64,000 bases of DNA from Microbacterium sp. SD291 (GCF_017355365.1 NZ_JADIJR010000006.1:62001-126000), one strand, 5' to 3'; positions 7,898 to 17,567 are shown, counted from the first letter of the stretch. A program made the numbers and translations. Notes: generated from the sequence alone by a model not told the origin.

Positions 7898-10059
7898 CGA
7901 ACCGCCCGCGCCCGGCGCCGCCGTTGGATCAGCCCCATCGTCATATCCTGCAGGTCGATCAGCGGCTTGCCGTCGGCATCCTCGGCGTGGCGTTCCCACG
8001 TCCCCTCCGCGCCCAGGTGCCACGACGTGGTGCCTGGGTCCATCGCGAGGTCGAAGAAGGCGAGCAGCTCGCTCAGATGGGCGGGCTCGGTGACGCGGAC
8101 CAGCGCCTCGACGCGGCGGTCGAGGTTGCGGTGCATCATGTCGGCGCTGCCGATGTACACCTGGGGGTCGCCGCCGTTGTGGAAGGCGAAGATCCGGGAG
8201 TGCTCCAGGTAGCGGCCGAGGATGCTCCGGACGGTGATGTTGTCGCTGATGCCGTCGAGATCCGTGCGGAGGCTGCAGATGCCCCGCACCCAGACGTCGA
8301 CGGTCACACCTGCGGCGCTCGCACGGTACAGCGCGTCGATGACCTCCTCGTCGACCATCGAGTTCACCTTGATGCGGATGCCTGCAGGCTTGCCCGCCTC
8401 GGCGTTCTTGCGCTCGTGGTCGATCTGGCGGATGAGCCCCTTGCGCAGATGCAGGGGAGCCACGAGAAGGCGCTTGAACTTCTTCTCGATCGCGTAGCCG
8501 CTGAGCTCGTTGAACAGGCGGGTGAGGTCCTTGCCCACCTGGGCGTCGGCCGTGAACAGGCCGAAGTCCTCGTAGATCCGGCTGGTCTTCGGGTTGTAGT
8601 TGCCCGTCCCGATGTGGGAGTAGTGCCGCAGCATCCCCTCCTCCTCGCGGATGACGAGGGCGAGCTTGCAGTGCGTCTTGAGGCCGACCAGGCCGTAGAC
8701 GACGTGGACGCCCGCCTTCTCGAGCTTGCGCGCCCAGACGATGTTGTTCGCCTCGTCGAAGCGCGCCTTCACCTCGACGAGCGCGAGGACCTGCTTGCCG
8801 GACTCGGCGGCGTCGATCAGCGCCTGCACGATCGGGCTGTCACCCGAGGTGCGGTAAAGCGTCTGCTTGATCGCGAGCACGTGCGGGTCGCGCGCCGCCT
8901 GCTCGAGGAACGCGACGACGCTGGTCGTGAACGACTCGTACGGGTGGTGCACGAGCACGTCGGACTTGCGGATCGCCTTGAAGATGTCGGCGCGGGTGCT
9001 GGAGCCGGTGGGCTGGAAGGCCACGGCAGTGGTCGGCACGTGCGGCGGGTAGCGCAGGTCGGGCCGGTCGATCCGGGACAGGTCGAAGAGACCGCGCAGG
9101 TCGAGCGGGCCGGGGAGGCGATAGACCTCCTGGTCGGTGATGTCGAGCTCGCGGACCAGCAGGTCCATCGTGACGTCGTCCATGTCGTCGGTGATCTCGA
9201 GCCGGATCGGCGGGCCGAACCGGCGGCGCAGCAGCTCCGCCTCCAGCGCCTGGATCAGGTTCTCGCTCTCGTCCTCCTCGATCTCCACGTCCTCGTTGCG
9301 GGTGAGTCGGAACGCGTGGTGGTCGAGCACCTCCATCCCGGGGAAGAGGTCGCCGAGGTGATTCGCGATGAGCTCCTCGAGACGCAGGAACCGCTTGATC
9401 TCGCCCGACCCCGGCACCTCGACGAAGCGTGGGAGCATGGGCGGCACCTTGAGCCGCGCGAATTCCTGACGCCCGGTGCGAGCGTTGCGGATGCGGATCG
9501 CGAGGTTCAGGGAGAGCCCGGAGATGTACGGGAACGGATGCGCGGGGTCCACGGCCAGCGGCATCAGCACCGGGAACACCTGCAGCTGGAAGTACTCGGA
9601 CAGCGTCGCCCGCTCGCCGTCCGTGAGCTCCGACCATTCGGTGATCTCGACGCCGGCGTCCGCGAGCGCCGGGCGTACGAGCTGCGTCCACGCGTCGGCG
9701 TGACGCAGCTGCAGGTCGTGGGCACCGCGGGAGATGTCCGCCAGGGCATCCACGGGGGAGCGCCCGATGTTGGTCGGCACCGCGAGGCCGGTCATGATGC
9801 GGCGCTTGAGCCCGGCGACTCGCACCATGAAGAACTCGTCGAGGTTGCTGGCGAAGATGGCCAGGAAGTTCGCCCGTTCGAGTTCTGGCAGCGACGGGTC
9901 CTCCGCGAGTTCCAGCACGCGCTGGTTGAAGGCGAGCCAGCTCAGCTCCCTGTCCAGGTAGCGGTGGTCTGGCAGCTGGGCGTCAGGGGCCTCGACGGAG
10001 TCGAAGTCGTCGTCTTCGGCGTCGCCGAGTCCTGCGTCGGCGAGTGCGGGATCGATCAT
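7894..10059 (-). CDS. ppk: Polyphosphate kinase 1
   Basis: This 721-residue enzyme reversibly polymerises the ATP gamma-phosphate into polyphosphate. Landmarks are the N-terminal [19 protein letters not shown], the active-site histidine region [20 protein letters not shown] and the second histidine region [17 protein letters not shown]. The length is normal for PPK1. The ATG at 10059 sits 6 nt after TTAGAT, a leaderless-type arrangement. A GTTCAC-like half-site lies in the -35 area but has only one weak neighbour unit. The downstream Nudix gene overlaps by 4 bp. Location near pst and phoU genes fits phosphate storage. Confidence 0.96.
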   Translation of the reverse strand: MIDPALADAGLGDAEDDDFDSVEAPDAQLPDHRYLDRELSWLAFNQRVLELAEDPSLPELERANFLAIFASNLDEFFMVRVAGLKRRIMTGLAVPTNIGRSPVDALADISRGAHDLQLRHADAWTQLVRPALADAGVEITEWSELTDGERATLSEYFQLQVFPVLMPLAVDPAHPFPYISGLSLNLAIRIRNARTGRQEFARLKVPPMLPRFVEVPGSGEIKRFLRLEELIANHLGDLFPGMEVLDHHAFRLTRNEDVEIEEDESENLIQALEAELLRRRFGPPIRLEITDDMDDVTMDLLVRELDITDQEVYRLPGPLDLRGLFDLSRIDRPDLRYPPHVPTTAVAFQPTGSSTRADIFKAIRKSDVLVHHPYESFTTSVVAFLEQAARDPHVLAIKQTLYRTSGDSPIVQALIDAAESGKQVLALVEVKARFDEANNIVWARKLEKAGVHVVYGLVGLKTHCKLALVIREEEGMLRHYSHIGTGNYNPKTSRIYEDFGLFTADAQVGKDLTRLFNELSGYAIEKKFKRLLVAPLHLRKGLIRQIDHERKNAEAGKPAGIRIKVNSMVDEEVIDALYRASAAGVTVDVWVRGICSLRTDLDGISDNITVRSILGRYLEHSRIFAFHNGGDPQVYIGSADMMHRNLDRRVEALVRVTEPAHLSELLAFFDLAMDPGTTSWHLGAEGTWERHAEDADGKPLIDLQDMTMGLIQRRRRARAVR

Positions 10060-10108
10060 GGGTACATCTAAGCACCGTGAGGTGTCGCGCGTGTGAACGG
10101 AGCTCGCG

Positions 10109-10792
10109 TCACCGCGTCGCGGCGACCGCCTCGTCGTCGTACACGTTGAACCGGTAGCCGACGTTGCGCACCGTGCCGATGATCTGCTCCTGGTCGCCCA
10201 GCTTGGCGCGCAGTCTCCGCACGTGAACGTCGACCGTCCTGGTGCCTCCGAAGTAGTCGTAGCCCCACACCTCGCTGAGCAGCTGCTCACGGGTGAACAC
10301 GCGCGACGGGTGGGTCGCGAGGAAGTGCAGCAGCTGGAACTCCTTGTAGGTGAGATCCAGCGGCTTGCCGTGCAGCTTCGCCGAGTACGACTGCTCGTCG
10401 ATCGTGATGCCGGAGGCCTGCACCCTGGAGGGCTCGGCGATCTCGTCGCGGCGCGCGATGGCCAGTCGCACCCTGGCGTCCGCCTCCGCGGGGCCGGCGG
10501 TCGCGAGCAGCACGTCGTCGATGCCCCAGTCGCCGGACAGTGCGCTCATGCCGCCTTCCGTGACGACCAGCAGCAGCGGAGCGTCCTGTCCGGTGGCGCG
10601 CAGCAGACGGCACAGCGACTTCGCCCCGACCAGGTCATGGCGGCCGTCGACGAGCACGATGTCGTACTCGGGGGCGTTCACGAGCTGGGCCGGCTCTGCG
10701 GGAATCTGGCGGACGCGGTGGCTGAGAAGCTCCAGGGCGGGCAGAACGTGCTCCGAGACCGGAGCGTTCGTCAGGACCAGCAGCTGGGCCAC
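10109..10792 (-). CDS. glnR: Nitrogen-regulation response regulator GlnR (OmpR-type winged helix)
   Basis: This 227-residue regulator closely follows Streptomyces GlnR. It has the atypical receiver with [20 protein letters not shown], the [21 protein letters not shown] segment, and the C-terminal winged helix [20 protein letters not shown]. Known GlnR proteins control ammonium uptake and assimilation, and are not activated by a classical sensor kinase. Start: AAGGA lies 6 nt before GTG at 10792, which is better spaced than the ATG at 10798. A -10-like TATCAT at about 10837-10832 gives a short leader. It lies 49 bp upstream of ppk on the same strand. Confidence 0.9.
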   Translation of the reverse strand: MAQLLVLTNAPVSEHVLPALELLSHRVRQIPAEPAQLVNAPEYDIVLVDGRHDLVGAKSLCRLLRATGQDAPLLLVVTEGGMSALSGDWGIDDVLLATAGPAEADARVRLAIARRDEIAEPSRVQASGITIDEQSYSAKLHGKPLDLTYKEFQLLHFLATHPSRVFTREQLLSEVWGYDYFGGTRTVDVHVRRLRAKLGDQEQIIGTVRNVGYRFNVYDDEAVAATR

Positions 10793-10864
10793 GCGCATTC
10801 CTTCCCGGCGAGGATCGACGCCGTGCCGCAATGATACCGGCACGGGATACGCAACAATGGAGTC

Positions 10865-11155
10865 ATGTCGGAACCAGCACTCGCACCCCGCAACGCCGCG
10901 ATCGGCGTCATGGTCGTGTGGGCGGCGGCGTTCATCGCTTCCGTCGCCGTGGGCGTCTTCGTGCCCGAGGAGTGGCGCGTCTCCTGGCTTCTCGTGGCAT
11001 TCGGCGGGATCGTGCTGCTCTCGTTCGCCGTGCAGCTCTGGTACGGCCGCACCCAGGGCTTCATCTTCCGGGTGGCGGGAAGCGTGACGGGTGCGCTGCT
11101 GCTGATGGGCATCATCTCGGTCGGATTCGGCCTCGCGGCGCTCGCTCCCGCCTGA
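10865..11155 (+). CDS. Small membrane protein of unknown function (3 predicted helices)
   Basis: The 96-residue product has three hydrophobic segments: residues about 11-30, 40-58 and 70-93. A short polar loop containing WYGRTQGF lies between the second and third. No catalytic motif is visible. It is divergent from glnR and begins 72 bp away, so the two promoters share that gap. It is followed by a 37-codon membrane peptide gene and a nitrobindin gene in the same direction. I do not recognise a named family. Confidence 0.7.
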   Translation: MSEPALAPRNAAIGVMVVWAAAFIASVAVGVFVPEEWRVSWLLVAFGGIVLLSFAVQLWYGRTQGFIFRVAGSVTGALLLMGIISVGFGLAALAPA

Positions 11156-11185
11156 GCCTCCCCGCGACGGGGTAATGTGGGGGAC

Positions 11186-11299
11186 ATGGATCTCGTCGCG
11201 CTCGAATTCTTCTTCATCGGCCTCCTCGGCCTCGCGAGCCTTGCGATCGCGTTCGTCTCGGTCGTGGTGCTGCGCAACCTCTTCCGCGGCCAGCGCTGA
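11186..11299 (+). CDS. 37-residue single-pass membrane peptide
   Basis: ATG at 11186 to TGA at 11299. The peptide begins [20 protein letters not shown], continues hydrophobic through FVSVVVL, and ends with a basic RNLFRGQR tail, giving one membrane helix with the positive end predicted inside. A TAATGT hexamer lies 7 nt before the start, matching the leaderless promoter pattern of neighbouring genes. It sits only 4 bp before the nitrobindin ATG, so the two are probably co-expressed. Too short for most gene callers. The function is unknown. Confidence 0.6.
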   Translation: MDLVALEFFFIGLLGLASLAIAFVSVVVLRNLFRGQR

Positions 11300-11303
11300 G
11301 CAC

Positions 11304-11903
11304 ATGCTCGAACTCCCGACCGATCTTCCCGCAGACCTGGCACCGCTCGCCTGGCTGATCGGCGTCTGGGAGGGAACCGGGGTCATCGACTACCCGGTCG
11401 GCGACGGCCACTTCCAGGGCGAGTTCACGCACCGCGTCAGCTTCAGCCATGACGGCGGCCCCTTCCTCAACTACGCGGCGACGGCGACCTTCATCGGCGA
11501 CGACTCGGCGTCGGTCCCGCTCGTGGCCGAGACCGGTTTCTGGCGGCTCATCCGCCCGCTCACCCCGGCGGACTCGGGGCCGGCGCTTCTGCCGCCGATC
11601 GCGGATCCGGTGCCGCGGACCGTCGACGAGGTCGAGGAGCTCCGGACGGAGTCCGGCGGCTTCCCGCTCGGCGTCTCGGTCGCGCACTCGGACGGCATGC
11701 TGGAGCTCTACCTCGGCGAGGTCAACGGCCCGCGCATCGACATCGCCTCCGATGCGATCGTCCGCGGCGCGGGATCCAAGGAGTACAACGCGGCGTCGCG
11801 CATGTACGGACTCGTCGACGGGCATCTGCTGTGGGCATGGGACATCGCCGCGTTCGGCACACCGCTGCGCTCGCACGCATCGGCGCGGCTTGCCCGCGTC
11901 TGA
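11304..11903 (+). CDS. Nitrobindin-like / FABP-family heme-binding beta-barrel protein
   Basis: This 199-residue protein belongs to the peroxynitrite isomerase (THAP4/nitrobindin) family, a small cytoplasmic beta-barrel that binds heme b in characterised members. Visible hallmarks are [17 protein letters not shown] near the N-terminus (the GxWxGxG loop), [10 protein letters not shown], the SGGFPLGVS strand, and a C-terminal barrel end with the likely heme-ligand histidine in [12 protein letters not shown]. The start at 11304 immediately follows the small membrane peptide. A neighbouring ygfZ gene follows 16 bp later. Heme binding is family knowledge, not seen directly. Confidence 0.85.
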   Translation: MLELPTDLPADLAPLAWLIGVWEGTGVIDYPVGDGHFQGEFTHRVSFSHDGGPFLNYAATATFIGDDSASVPLVAETGFWRLIRPLTPADSGPALLPPIADPVPRTVDEVEELRTESGGFPLGVSVAHSDGMLELYLGEVNGPRIDIASDAIVRGAGSKEYNAASRMYGLVDGHLLWAWDIAAFGTPLRSHASARLARV

Positions 11904-11919
11904 GAGACGGGAAGCTGAG

Positions 11920-13041
11920 ATGACAGGTTTCGAGAGCATCGACGGAGCGGTCGCCGGCAGCGCCGGGATCGATCATTTCGGTGACGCCTTCCGCGAGCAG
12001 CGTCGGCTCGCGACAGGAGACGCCATCGCGCCGCTGGGCGACAGGACCGTGATCGAGGTCGGAGGCCCGGAGCGTCTCGGCTGGCTGGACTCGATCACCT
12101 CGCAGGCCGTGGGCCGGCTCGCGCCGGGGGAGAGCACGGAGCTGCTGGTCCTCGACCCGCAGGGGCACGTGGAGCACGCGGCCGGCGTGATCGAGGACGG
12201 CGAGTCGACGTGGCTGATCGCGGATGCGGCCGACGCCGAGCCGCTCGCGGCGTGGCTGACGCGCATGAGGTTCCGCACGCAGGCCACGGTGACCGTGCGC
12301 CCTGAGCTCGTGCTGATCGGGTTCGTGGACGGCGGCTCCGCGGCGCAGACCGCCCGCGCCGCGGCAGCCGCTCCTCACGGCGTCCCGCTCGTCTGGGCCG
12401 ATCCATGGCAGCGCGTGAGCGCCGGAGGCCACCAGTACGCCGAGGTCGATGAGCACCCGGGCGCCACCCTCGCGTGGCGCGTCGCGATCGTGACGCCGGA
12501 TGCCGCAGACGCGCTCGCCGAGGACCTCGCAGCGGATGCCCTGGCAGGGCTGCTGGCTGCGGAGGCGCTCCGCGTGGCCGCGTGGCGACCTCGCTGGGCA
12601 GCCGAGGTCGACGAGCGATCGCTGCCGCACGAGTCCGACTGGATCCGCACCGCGGTGCACCTGAGCAAGGGCTGCTATCGCGGGCAGGAGACGGTCGCCA
12701 AGGTGCACAACCTCGGGCATCCGCCTCGCCGCCTCGCCGCCCTCCACCTCGACGGCAGCGATGCCGTGCTGCCGTCGCCCGGAGCGCCCGTGTTCGCGGG
12801 CGACGACGAGGTGGGGCACATCACCTCCGTGGCACGTCATCACGAAGACGGCCCGATCGCCCTGGCGATCCTCTCCCGCAGAGCGGCGGCCGGCGACCTC
12901 GTCGTCCGTGCGGACGGCACCGACATCGCGGCCTCCCAGCAGGTGATCGTGCCGGCCGACGCCGGGGCCACCGCCGACATCCCGCGCCTCACCCGGCTCT
13001 CGCGCCGGCCGACGGCGCAGGATCCGCGCGACGTCGGCTGA
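11920..13041 (+). CDS. ygfZ: YgfZ/GcvT-domain folate-binding protein
   Basis: The 373-residue protein carries the YgfZ signature KGCYRGQETVAKVHNLGH (about residues 248-265), whose cysteine is required in E. coli YgfZ for tetrahydrofolate-dependent maintenance of some Fe-S enzymes. The N-terminal region (PLGDRTVIEVGGPERLGWLD and on) matches the GcvT-like folate-binding fold. It follows the nitrobindin gene on the same strand. Its TGA at 13039-13041 abuts the reverse-strand stop of the methyltransferase, giving TGATCA with no spacer. Confidence 0.92.
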   Translation: MTGFESIDGAVAGSAGIDHFGDAFREQRRLATGDAIAPLGDRTVIEVGGPERLGWLDSITSQAVGRLAPGESTELLVLDPQGHVEHAAGVIEDGESTWLIADAADAEPLAAWLTRMRFRTQATVTVRPELVLIGFVDGGSAAQTARAAAAAPHGVPLVWADPWQRVSAGGHQYAEVDEHPGATLAWRVAIVTPDAADALAEDLAADALAGLLAAEALRVAAWRPRWAAEVDERSLPHESDWIRTAVHLSKGCYRGQETVAKVHNLGHPPRRLAALHLDGSDAVLPSPGAPVFAGDDEVGHITSVARHHEDGPIALAILSRRAAAGDLVVRADGTDIAASQQVIVPADAGATADIPRLTRLSRRPTAQDPRDVG

Positions 13042-13866
13042 TCAGGGGAGCGGGGCGACGGCTGCCCAGGGGAGCGTGAGCTCGCCCAGCCGCCAGCGCG
13101 TGCGACCGCCGAGTACCGGCCAGCCCTGATCACGCAGCGCCGCGACCGCGGCGAGGAAGCGCTGCGTGGCGCCGAACGTCGACAGCGGAGCAGCCCTGTC
13201 CCATTCCCGGTCGAGCCCGGCGAGGAGCTCGTGCACGCGCTCGCCCGGCACGTTGCGGTGGATCAGCGCCTTCGGCAGCCGCTCGGCGACGATGCTCGGA
13301 CGCTCGAGTTCCGCCAGGCGGAGCGAGACCGTGAACCGCGCGGGCGTGCCGTTCTGCCGCACGTCCACCCAGCTGGCGACGCGCCCGATCTCGTCGCAGG
13401 TTCCCTCCACCAGCAGCCCGCCATCGGCGAGACGCGACGCCATCGCGTGCCAGGCGGCGGGCACGTCCGTCTCGTCGTACTGCCTGAGGACGTTCATCGC
13501 CCGGATCACGGCCGCCCGCCGGCCTCCCGGCACGGGTGTCTCGAAGCCGCCGCGGGCGAAGGAGACCCGCAGGTCCGGCGCGAACGGCGTCCGCCCGGTC
13601 CTGACCTCGGCGAGCTGCTCGTCGGCGGCGGCCACCCTGGCGGGGTCGATCTCGAGGCCGAGGATCTCGGCATCGGGGCGCACGCGCCGCAGCCGGGTCG
13701 CCAGCTCGAACGCGGTGACGCCGCTGGCGCCGTAGCCGAGGTCGACCACGAGCGGGTCGGCGGCGCGGCGGAATGCGTCCGACGCGGCGATCCAGCGGTC
13801 GTTGCGTCGCAGCCGGTTCGTCCCGGTGGTGCCGCGGGTCGGCCTGCCGAGGGGAGATGACGCCAT
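13042..13866 (-). CDS. Class I SAM-dependent methyltransferase
   Basis: This 274-residue protein has a Rossmann methyltransferase fold. Motif I is VVDLGYGASGVTAFELATRL, an acidic ribose-binding residue lies in ILGLEIDPARVAAADEQL, and later segments include VIRAMNVLRQY and GGLLVEGTCDEIGR. An N-terminal basic stretch (RPTRGTTGTNRLRRNDRW) precedes the domain. The start at 13866 has GGGAGGA upstream. The gene is convergent with ygfZ with no gap. The substrate cannot be told from the sequence; a small molecule or RNA are both possible. Confidence 0.8.
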   Translation of the reverse strand: MASSPLGRPTRGTTGTNRLRRNDRWIAASDAFRRAADPLVVDLGYGASGVTAFELATRLRRVRPDAEILGLEIDPARVAAADEQLAEVRTGRTPFAPDLRVSFARGGFETPVPGGRRAAVIRAMNVLRQYDETDVPAAWHAMASRLADGGLLVEGTCDEIGRVASWVDVRQNGTPARFTVSLRLAELERPSIVAERLPKALIHRNVPGERVHELLAGLDREWDRAAPLSTFGATQRFLAAVAALRDQGWPVLGGRTRWRLGELTLPWAAVAPLP

Positions 13867-13923
13867 GCGTCAATCCTCCCAGGGTCGGCGGTGCGTATCG
13901 GTCGCCGTCGATAAACTGGCCTC

Positions 13924-14673
13924 ATGACTGCGACGCGCACCCTGATCCTGCTCCGCCACGGCCGGAGCGAGTGGAACGAACTGAACCTGTTCACCGGATG
14001 GGTGGACGTCCGCCTGAACGCGCAGGGCGAGCGTGAGGCCCGCCGCGGTGGCGAGCTTCTCGCCGAGGCCGGCATCCTGCCCGACGTCCTGCACACCTCG
14101 CTGCTGAGCCGCGCCATCCAGACCGCGAACATCGCGCTGGACGCCGCCGACCGCCTGTGGATCCCGGTGACCCGCTCCTGGCGCCTGAACGAGCGCCACT
14201 ACGGCGAGCTGCAGGGCAAGGACAAGGCCGAGACGCTCGAGCAGTTCGGCCCCGAGCAGTTCCAGCTGTGGCGTCGCTCCTTCGACGTGCCGCCGCCTCC
14301 CCTCGACGACGCCAGCGAGTTCAGCCAGGTCGGCGACCCCCGCTACATCGGCATCGACGGCGAGGTGCCCCGCACGGAGTCGCTGAAGCTCGTGATCGAC
14401 CGCCTCCTGCCGTACTGGGAGAGCGCGATCGTCCCCGACCTCGAGGCCGGCAAGACGGTGCTCGTCACTGCGCACGGCAACTCGCTGCGAGGCCTCGTGA
14501 AGCACCTCGACGGCATCAGCGACGAGGACATCGCCGAGCTGAACATCCCCACCGGCATCCCGCTCGTCTACGAGCTCGACGAGAACAACGTCCCCACGGG
14601 TCCCGGTCGCTACCTCGACCCCGAGGCTGCGGCCGCAGGAGCCGCGGCGGTGGCTGCGCAGGGCAAGAAGTAG
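13924..14673 (+). CDS. gpmA: 2,3-bisphosphoglycerate-dependent phosphoglycerate mutase
   Basis: The 249-residue glycolytic enzyme interconverts 3- and 2-phosphoglycerate. The catalytic [20 protein letters not shown] segment opens the protein and contains the phosphohistidine. [16 protein letters not shown] and the second-histidine region [19 protein letters not shown] follow. Length and motifs match the dPGM family. The start codon follows TAAACT (13912-13917) by 6 nt, so the transcript is probably leaderless. It is convergent with phoU across a shared terminator. Confidence 0.96.
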   Translation: MTATRTLILLRHGRSEWNELNLFTGWVDVRLNAQGEREARRGGELLAEAGILPDVLHTSLLSRAIQTANIALDAADRLWIPVTRSWRLNERHYGELQGKDKAETLEQFGPEQFQLWRRSFDVPPPPLDDASEFSQVGDPRYIGIDGEVPRTESLKLVIDRLLPYWESAIVPDLEAGKTVLVTAHGNSLRGLVKHLDGISDEDIAELNIPTGIPLVYELDENNVPTGPGRYLDPEAAAAGAAAVAAQGKK

Positions 14674-14679
14674 GCGGAT

Positions 14680-14721
14680 ACGACGGAGGCCGGATGCTGT
14701 TCAGCATCCGGCCTCCGTCGT
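14680..14721. terminator. Bidirectional terminator between gpmA and phoU
   Basis: An 18-bp perfect stem (14680-14697 with 14704-14721, arm ACGACGGAGGCCGGATGC) with a 6-nt loop lies between convergent genes. There is no long T-run, as is common in high-GC genomes. Confidence 0.8.
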
Positions 14722-14734
14722 GTCAGACGATGTC

Positions 14735-15445
14735 TCAGGCGTGCCCGTGCTCCTGCTGGCTGAGCTCCTGCTGCTCGACGGCGAGGGCGATGTCCTCCTC
14801 CTCGACGTGCCAGTCGCCGGTCGCGAGGTAGACGACCTTCTTCGCGACGGCGACGGCGTGATCGGCGAAGCGCTCGTGGTACCGGCTGGCGAGCGTCGCG
14901 TCGACGGTCGCGGTGGCCTCGCCCTTCCAGTTGTCGCTGAGAACCTTCTCGAAGACGCTCGCGTGCAGCTCGTCGATGTCGTCGTCGGTGTTGCGGATCG
15001 CGTCGGCGAAGCGCAGGTCCTGCGTCTTGAGCAGCTGGGAGAGCGTGCGCGAGATCTCGACGTCCAGCTCGCCCATCTTGGTGAACGTGCCCTTGAGTCC
15101 CTTCGGGACGGCGCGCTCGGGGAAGCGCAGGCGGGCGAGCTGAGCGATGTGCTCCGACATGTCGCCCATCCGCTCGAGCGACGCGCTGACGCGCAGCGCG
15201 GTGACGACGATCCGCAGGTCGCGCGCGACCGGCTGCTGACGGGCGAGGATCTCGATGGCCTGCTCGTCGAGGGCGACGGCGAGCCCGTCGATCTTCGCGT
15301 CGTCTGCGATGACCTCCTCGGCGAGTGCGACGTCGCTCGTGGCGAAGGCACGGGTCGCCTTGTCGATCGAGACGGTCACGAGATCCGCGATCTCGACGAG
15401 ACGGGACTGAAGGTCCTCGAGGGACTGGTGGAAGACTTCGCGCAT
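14735..15445 (-). CDS. phoU: Phosphate signalling protein PhoU
   Basis: This 236-residue helical-bundle protein links the Pst transporter to the sensor kinase and holds Pho signalling off when phosphate is plentiful. It begins MREVFHQSLEDLQ, the usual PhoU N-terminus, and contains two repeats with the metal-binding E/D-rich pattern (DDAKIDGLAVALDEQAIEIL and DTDDDIDELH-like segments). The ATG at 15445 is preferred over an upstream TTG (15457). It is divergent from senX3-regX3, with three 11-bp Pho-type repeats between, consistent with control by RegX3. Confidence 0.95.
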   Translation of the reverse strand: MREVFHQSLEDLQSRLVEIADLVTVSIDKATRAFATSDVALAEEVIADDAKIDGLAVALDEQAIEILARQQPVARDLRIVVTALRVSASLERMGDMSEHIAQLARLRFPERAVPKGLKGTFTKMGELDVEISRTLSQLLKTQDLRFADAIRNTDDDIDELHASVFEKVLSDNWKGEATATVDATLASRYHERFADHAVAVAKKVVYLATGDWHVEEEDIALAVEQQELSQQEHGHA

Positions 15446-15561
15446 GATGGGGCGCAACCTTTCATTCGGGTCTCGGCTGTGTTGTCAGCGCGAGACGGCG
15501 GGCCGTCCGCGGAAGAGGCGAGCGCCGCGCTCCCGCACAGGCCCGAAGCGATTGTGTGCCC

Positions 15562-15594
15562 CGAAGGTTAACGAACGGTGCCCGTCACGTGAAT
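15562..15594 (-). promoter_or_regulatory. Three Pho-box-like 11-bp repeats between phoU and senX3
   Basis: Read on the minus strand, ATTCACGTGAC, GGGCACCGTTC and GTTAACCTTCG follow one another at 11-bp spacing (15594 to 15562). They match the GTTCAC-type units in front of pstS. A single AGGTGAAC (a reversed unit) lies at about 15641-15648, next to the senX3 -10. Confidence 0.65.
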
Positions 15595-15666
15595 AGTACT
15601 TCTCGCCTTGCCGCCGTCGCGCGAGAACCCGCCGAAGCTCAGGTGAACGCACTCTACGCTGGTGTC

Positions 15667-16887
15667 ATGACCCTGCCGCAGATCGCGCTGTTCGCGCTGG
15701 CCGTCGGGATGCTGATAGGCGTCGGCATGTCGCTGCTCGTGGCCTGGGCGTACCGTGCGAGGGCGCGCGTCGTCGAGGAGACGTCGAACGTCGTCCCCGA
15801 CGGCGTGGCCGATGTCCTCGCCAGCATGGACGACACCGCGTGCGTGGTGGATGCGTCCGGTCTCGTGCTCGCGGCGTCGAAGTCGGCCGCGCGGTTCGGG
15901 ATCTCCGTCGGCTCCCCGCTCGAGAACCCGGAGCTGCGTCAGCTGATCCGCAGCGTGCGCGCCTCGGGGGCCTCGGCGACCGAGTCGCTGCGCATCACCC
16001 GCGGGGGTCTGAGTCTCGACCCTCGGCTGGTGTCCGCCCGTGCGAGCGCGATCAGCCCGCGGATGTCGCTGCTGATCGTCCGGGACGTCACCGAGCAGGA
16101 GCGCCTCGACCAGATGCGTCGCGACTTCGTCGCCAACACGAGCCACGAGCTGAAGACGCCGGTGGGGGCCGTCACGCTGCTCGCCGAGGCGATCGAATCG
16201 GCGGCGGATGACCCGGCCCAGGTCAGGATCTTCGCGGCGCGCATCTCGGCCGAGGCATCGAGACTCGGCCAGCTCACCGGCCGCATCATGAGCCTCTCGC
16301 GGCTCCAGGCCGAGGACGCGCTCTCCGATGTGCGGCCGGTGGCGATCGACGAGGTCATCGCGGCATCGATCGAGGGGCATGTCGTGCAGGCCGATTCCGC
16401 CGGCGTCGAACTCGCGCGCGGCGGCGACCGTGGCGTCTGGGTGCACGGCGACCCGCAGATCCTCATCGAGGCGTTCGGAAACCTCATCGCCAATGCGATC
16501 GTGTACTCGCCGAAGGGCTCGCGGGTCGGTGTCGGCGTGCGTGCGGACGGCGACGTCGTCGAGATCGCGGTCTCGGATCAGGGCATCGGCATCGCCGAGA
16601 GCGATCGCGAGCGGATCTTCGAGCGGTTCTACCGCGCCGATGAAGCCCGTTCGAGGCGAACAGGCGGAACAGGCCTCGGCCTGTCGATCGTCAAACACGC
16701 CACACAGCGCCACGGCGGCGAGGTCCGGCTGTGGTCCCGCCCAGGGAGGGGATCCACCTTCACCATCAGGCTTCCGCGGATCGACCCTCCCGTGAGGGAC
16801 GACGACAAGAAGAGCAAGAAGAAACGCGAGCGCAAGGCGGCCAGGGCCGCGGCATCCGCTCGCGCGCGAAATGGAGACAGAGCATGA
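15667..16887 (+). CDS. senX3: Phosphate-responsive sensor histidine kinase, SenX3-like
   Basis: This 406-residue kinase has an N-terminal membrane segment (residues 5-27), a PAS-like region (about 45-140) and a HisKA domain with the phosphohistidine in FVANTSHELKTPVGAVTLLA. This last matches the mycobacterial SenX3 consensus. An HATPase domain with DQGIGIAESDRERIFERFYR and TGLGLSIVKH follows, then a basic tail. The ATG at 15667 follows TACGCT by 6 nt (leaderless type). Its stop overlaps the regX3 start (ATGA). Partner PhoU is divergent, so it is the likely sensor of the Pho regulon here. Confidence 0.93.
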   Translation: MTLPQIALFALAVGMLIGVGMSLLVAWAYRARARVVEETSNVVPDGVADVLASMDDTACVVDASGLVLAASKSAARFGISVGSPLENPELRQLIRSVRASGASATESLRITRGGLSLDPRLVSARASAISPRMSLLIVRDVTEQERLDQMRRDFVANTSHELKTPVGAVTLLAEAIESAADDPAQVRIFAARISAEASRLGQLTGRIMSLSRLQAEDALSDVRPVAIDEVIAASIEGHVVQADSAGVELARGGDRGVWVHGDPQILIEAFGNLIANAIVYSPKGSRVGVGVRADGDVVEIAVSDQGIGIAESDRERIFERFYRADEARSRRTGGTGLGLSIVKHATQRHGGEVRLWSRPGRGSTFTIRLPRIDPPVRDDDKKSKKKRERKAARAAASARARNGDRA

Positions 16888-17567
16888 CCCGCATCCTCCT
16901 CGTCGAAGACGAGCCCGACCTCGCTGACCCGCTGGCGTATCTGCTGCGCCGTGAAGGGTACGAGGTGGAGATCGCCGAAGACGGCCCCGGCGCGCTCACC
17001 GCCTTCCGCGACCGCGGAGCCGACATCGTCCTGCTCGACCTGATGCTGCCGGGCATGCCCGGCACCGAGGTCTGCCGGCAGATCCGGTCGACGTCGGCCG
17101 TGCCGATCATCATGCTCACGGCGAAGGACTCCGAGGTGGACATCGTCGTGGGGCTCGAGCTCGGGGCCGACGACTACATCACGAAGCCGTACTCCTCGCG
17201 CGAGCTGCTGGCCCGCATGCGGGCGGTGCTTCGGCGCGTCGTGCAGGCCGACAGCGAGCTCGACGAGCGGGTCCTCGACGGCGGGCGGGTGTCGCTCGAC
17301 ATCGACAGGCACACGGTGTCCGTCGCCGGGGAGCAGATCAACATGCCGCTGAAGGAGTTCGAGCTCCTCGAGGTGCTGATGCGCAACTCCGGCCGCGTCC
17401 TGACCCGCGGTCAGCTCATCGACCGGGTCTGGGGCAGCGACTACTTCGGCGACACCAAGACGCTCGACGTGCACATCAAACGCATTCGCTCGCGGATCGA
17501 GGAGAACCCGGGCGAACCGGTCATGCTCGTCACGGTCCGCGGTCTCGGTTACCGCTTCGAAGGCTGA
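16884..17567 (+). CDS. regX3: Response regulator RegX3 (OmpR family)
   Basis: This 227-residue regulator has a receiver domain (acidic pocket EDEPD, phospho-Asp in DIVLLDLMLPGMPGTEV, lysine in YITKPYSSRELLARMRAVLRR) and a winged-helix DNA-binding domain with VWGSDYFGDTKTLDVHIKR. Its length equals mycobacterial RegX3. It is translated in overlap with senX3. Pho-type repeats before pstS and phoU are its likely targets. In related bacteria RegX3 activates phosphate uptake genes when phosphate is low. Confidence 0.94.
   Translation: MTRILLVEDEPDLADPLAYLLRREGYEVEIAEDGPGALTAFRDRGADIVLLDLMLPGMPGTEVCRQIRSTSAVPIIMLTAKDSEVDIVVGLELGADDYITKPYSSRELLARMRAVLRRVVQADSELDERVLDGGRVSLDIDRHTVSVAGEQINMPLKEFELLEVLMRNSGRVLTRGQLIDRVWGSDYFGDTKTLDVHIKRIRSRIEENPGEPVMLVTVRGLGYRFEG

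Noticed and set aside
10109..11386. 425-codon version of the GlnR frame starting at 11386
   Set aside because: The extension crosses the divergent small membrane protein gene and has no domain; GlnR homology starts at about 10792.
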